Source: DATBAK01 sp036787815 (GTDB lineage Bacteria; Actinomycetota; Acidimicrobiia; IMCC26256; PALSA-610). From it: a stretch of 6,662 nucleotides of DNA. Location: positions 1 to 6,662 of the forward strand of contig DAIQOP010000227.1 in the NCBI GenBank assembly GCA_036787815.1, in the 5' to 3' direction. Under the pieces are notes generated by a model that was not told the origin of the DNA, did no database searches, and saw only the letters and a list, made by a program, of their open reading frames with translations. A program made the position numbers and the translations under genes. Positions 6,283 to 6,662 of the stretch are shown here, piece after piece (within the stretch, counting starts at the first letter, position 1; each line of letters starts with the position of its first letter).

Positions 6283-6284
6283 CA

Positions 6285-6298
6285 GGCACTGTTGCATT
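6285..6298 (+). repeat. left terminal inverted repeat of the IS6-family element
   Basis: GGCACTGTTGCATT agrees with the first 12 of 14 bases of the IS26 terminal repeat (GGCACTGTTGCAAA), as recalled from established knowledge of the family. It lies exactly at the point where the integrase homology on the other strand stops. The matching right repeat is beyond the window. Confidence 0.8.
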
Positions 6299-6333
6299 GG
6301 CGGAGGGTCGGGTCGCCCGGTCAGGGTGGCGGG

Positions 6334-6662
6334 ATGAGCTCTCGTCGATGTCGTCCGGTCTCCGTGGCCCCGAGTTCGGCGTTCAAGGGATTCCGGTTCC
6401 CGGCGGAGATCATCGTTCTCTCGGTGCGTTGGTACCTGCGTTACGGGCTCTCCTATCGCGACCTGGAGGAGCTGCTGGCGGAGCGGGGCGTCGACGTCGA
6501 TCACGTCACCGTGTTCCGGTGGGTGCAGCGCTTCACACCACTCCTCGCCGACGCGGCTCGACCGTGCCGACGCGCCGTCGGTGACCGTTGCTTCGTGGAC
6601 GAGACGTACGTGAAGGTCGCAGGCCGGTGGCGGTACGTCTACCGAGCCGTCGACCAGCACGG
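6334..6662 (+). CDS. IS6-family transposase, N-terminal part (truncated by window end)
   Basis: The first 109 complete codons of an IS6-type DDE transposase (DDE_Tnp_IS240 group). FRFPAEIIVLSVRWYLRYGL and YRDLEELLAERG lead into the helix-turn-helix-like region VDHVTVFRWVQRF (about 55-67), followed by the start of the catalytic domain with FVDETYVKV, where D89 is the first residue of the DDE triad. No stop occurs before the end of the window, so the remaining half, including the second Asp and the Glu, is not visible. ATG 6334 is the first in-frame start after the terminal repeat; GTG 6364 is an alternative. The gene faces away from the disrupted integrase fragment. Whether the element is intact cannot be judged. 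Confidence 0.88.
   Translation, partial: MSSRRCRPVSVAPSSAFKGFRFPAEIIVLSVRWYLRYGLSYRDLEELLAERGVDVDHVTVFRWVQRFTPLLADAARPCRRAVGDRCFVDETYVKVAGRWRYVYRAVDQH

Larger units (their letters stand above)
6285..6662 (+). mobile_element. left end of an IS6 (IS26-like) family insertion sequence
   Basis: The element starts with a terminal inverted repeat, followed 35 bases later by a transposase gene that runs off the window. The boundary is supported from both sides: the IS6-type repeat begins at 6285, and the interrupted integrase frame has normal sequence up to 6282. IS6 elements make 8-base target duplications, so the flanking octamer GCGACGCA (6277-6284) should recur after the right end, outside this window. 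Confidence 0.85.

Overview
The window is GC-rich and densely coded, with third codon positions dominated by G and C. Gene types and promoter style (several -10-like boxes 6 to 8 bases before a start codon, with no Shine-Dalgarno) suggest an actinomycete-type bacterium, possibly an uncultured Acidimicrobiia relative. That placement is inference; no rRNA or marker gene is present.

Layout from left to right. A calcineurin-like metallophosphoesterase (102-830, +) converges on a stand-alone cyclic-nucleotide-binding (CNB) domain protein (827-1336, -), and their stop codons overlap in a CTAG palindrome. Divergent from that gene is a second CNB-domain gene (1389-1742, +), interrupted by an in-frame amber codon at 1617-1619. 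A universal stress protein follows (1795-2256, +) and converges on a type I sulfatase (2262-3727, -), which carries a one-base frameshift near 3605-3607, just upstream of its formylglycine motif. Divergent from the sulfatase is a PrxQ/BCP-type peroxiredoxin (3765-4229, +), then an MFS transporter with a C-terminal CNB domain (4287-5927, +). The right end is mobile DNA: a 3' fragment of an integrase-type transposase (6064-6282, -) cut off by the left terminal inverted repeat of an IS6/IS26-family element, whose transposase starts at 6334 and runs off the window.

The most important observation is in the peroxiredoxin. Its frame contains TGA at 3897-3899, exactly where the peroxidatic cysteine of the TPGCT motif belongs, and the frame continues intact for 109 more family-like codons. 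A perfect 7-bp hairpin (3914-3920 with 3927-3933) with loop CGGGAT lies 21 bases after the TGA, fitting the geometry of a bacterial SECIS element. The gene is best read as a selenoprotein peroxiredoxin of 154 residues with Sec at position 45. An automatic caller would split it into a 44-residue peptide and a 3' fragment.

Two other reading-frame lesions (amber in the CNB gene, frameshift in the sulfatase) leave open sequence error or gene decay in this stretch, so the selenocysteine reading should be confirmed by finding selA/selB/selC/selD elsewhere in the genome. Functionally the region mixes stress and redox proteins (peroxiredoxin, USP) with three CNB modules, none of which carries a visible DNA-binding domain. 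No stretch above 300 bases lacks a gene.
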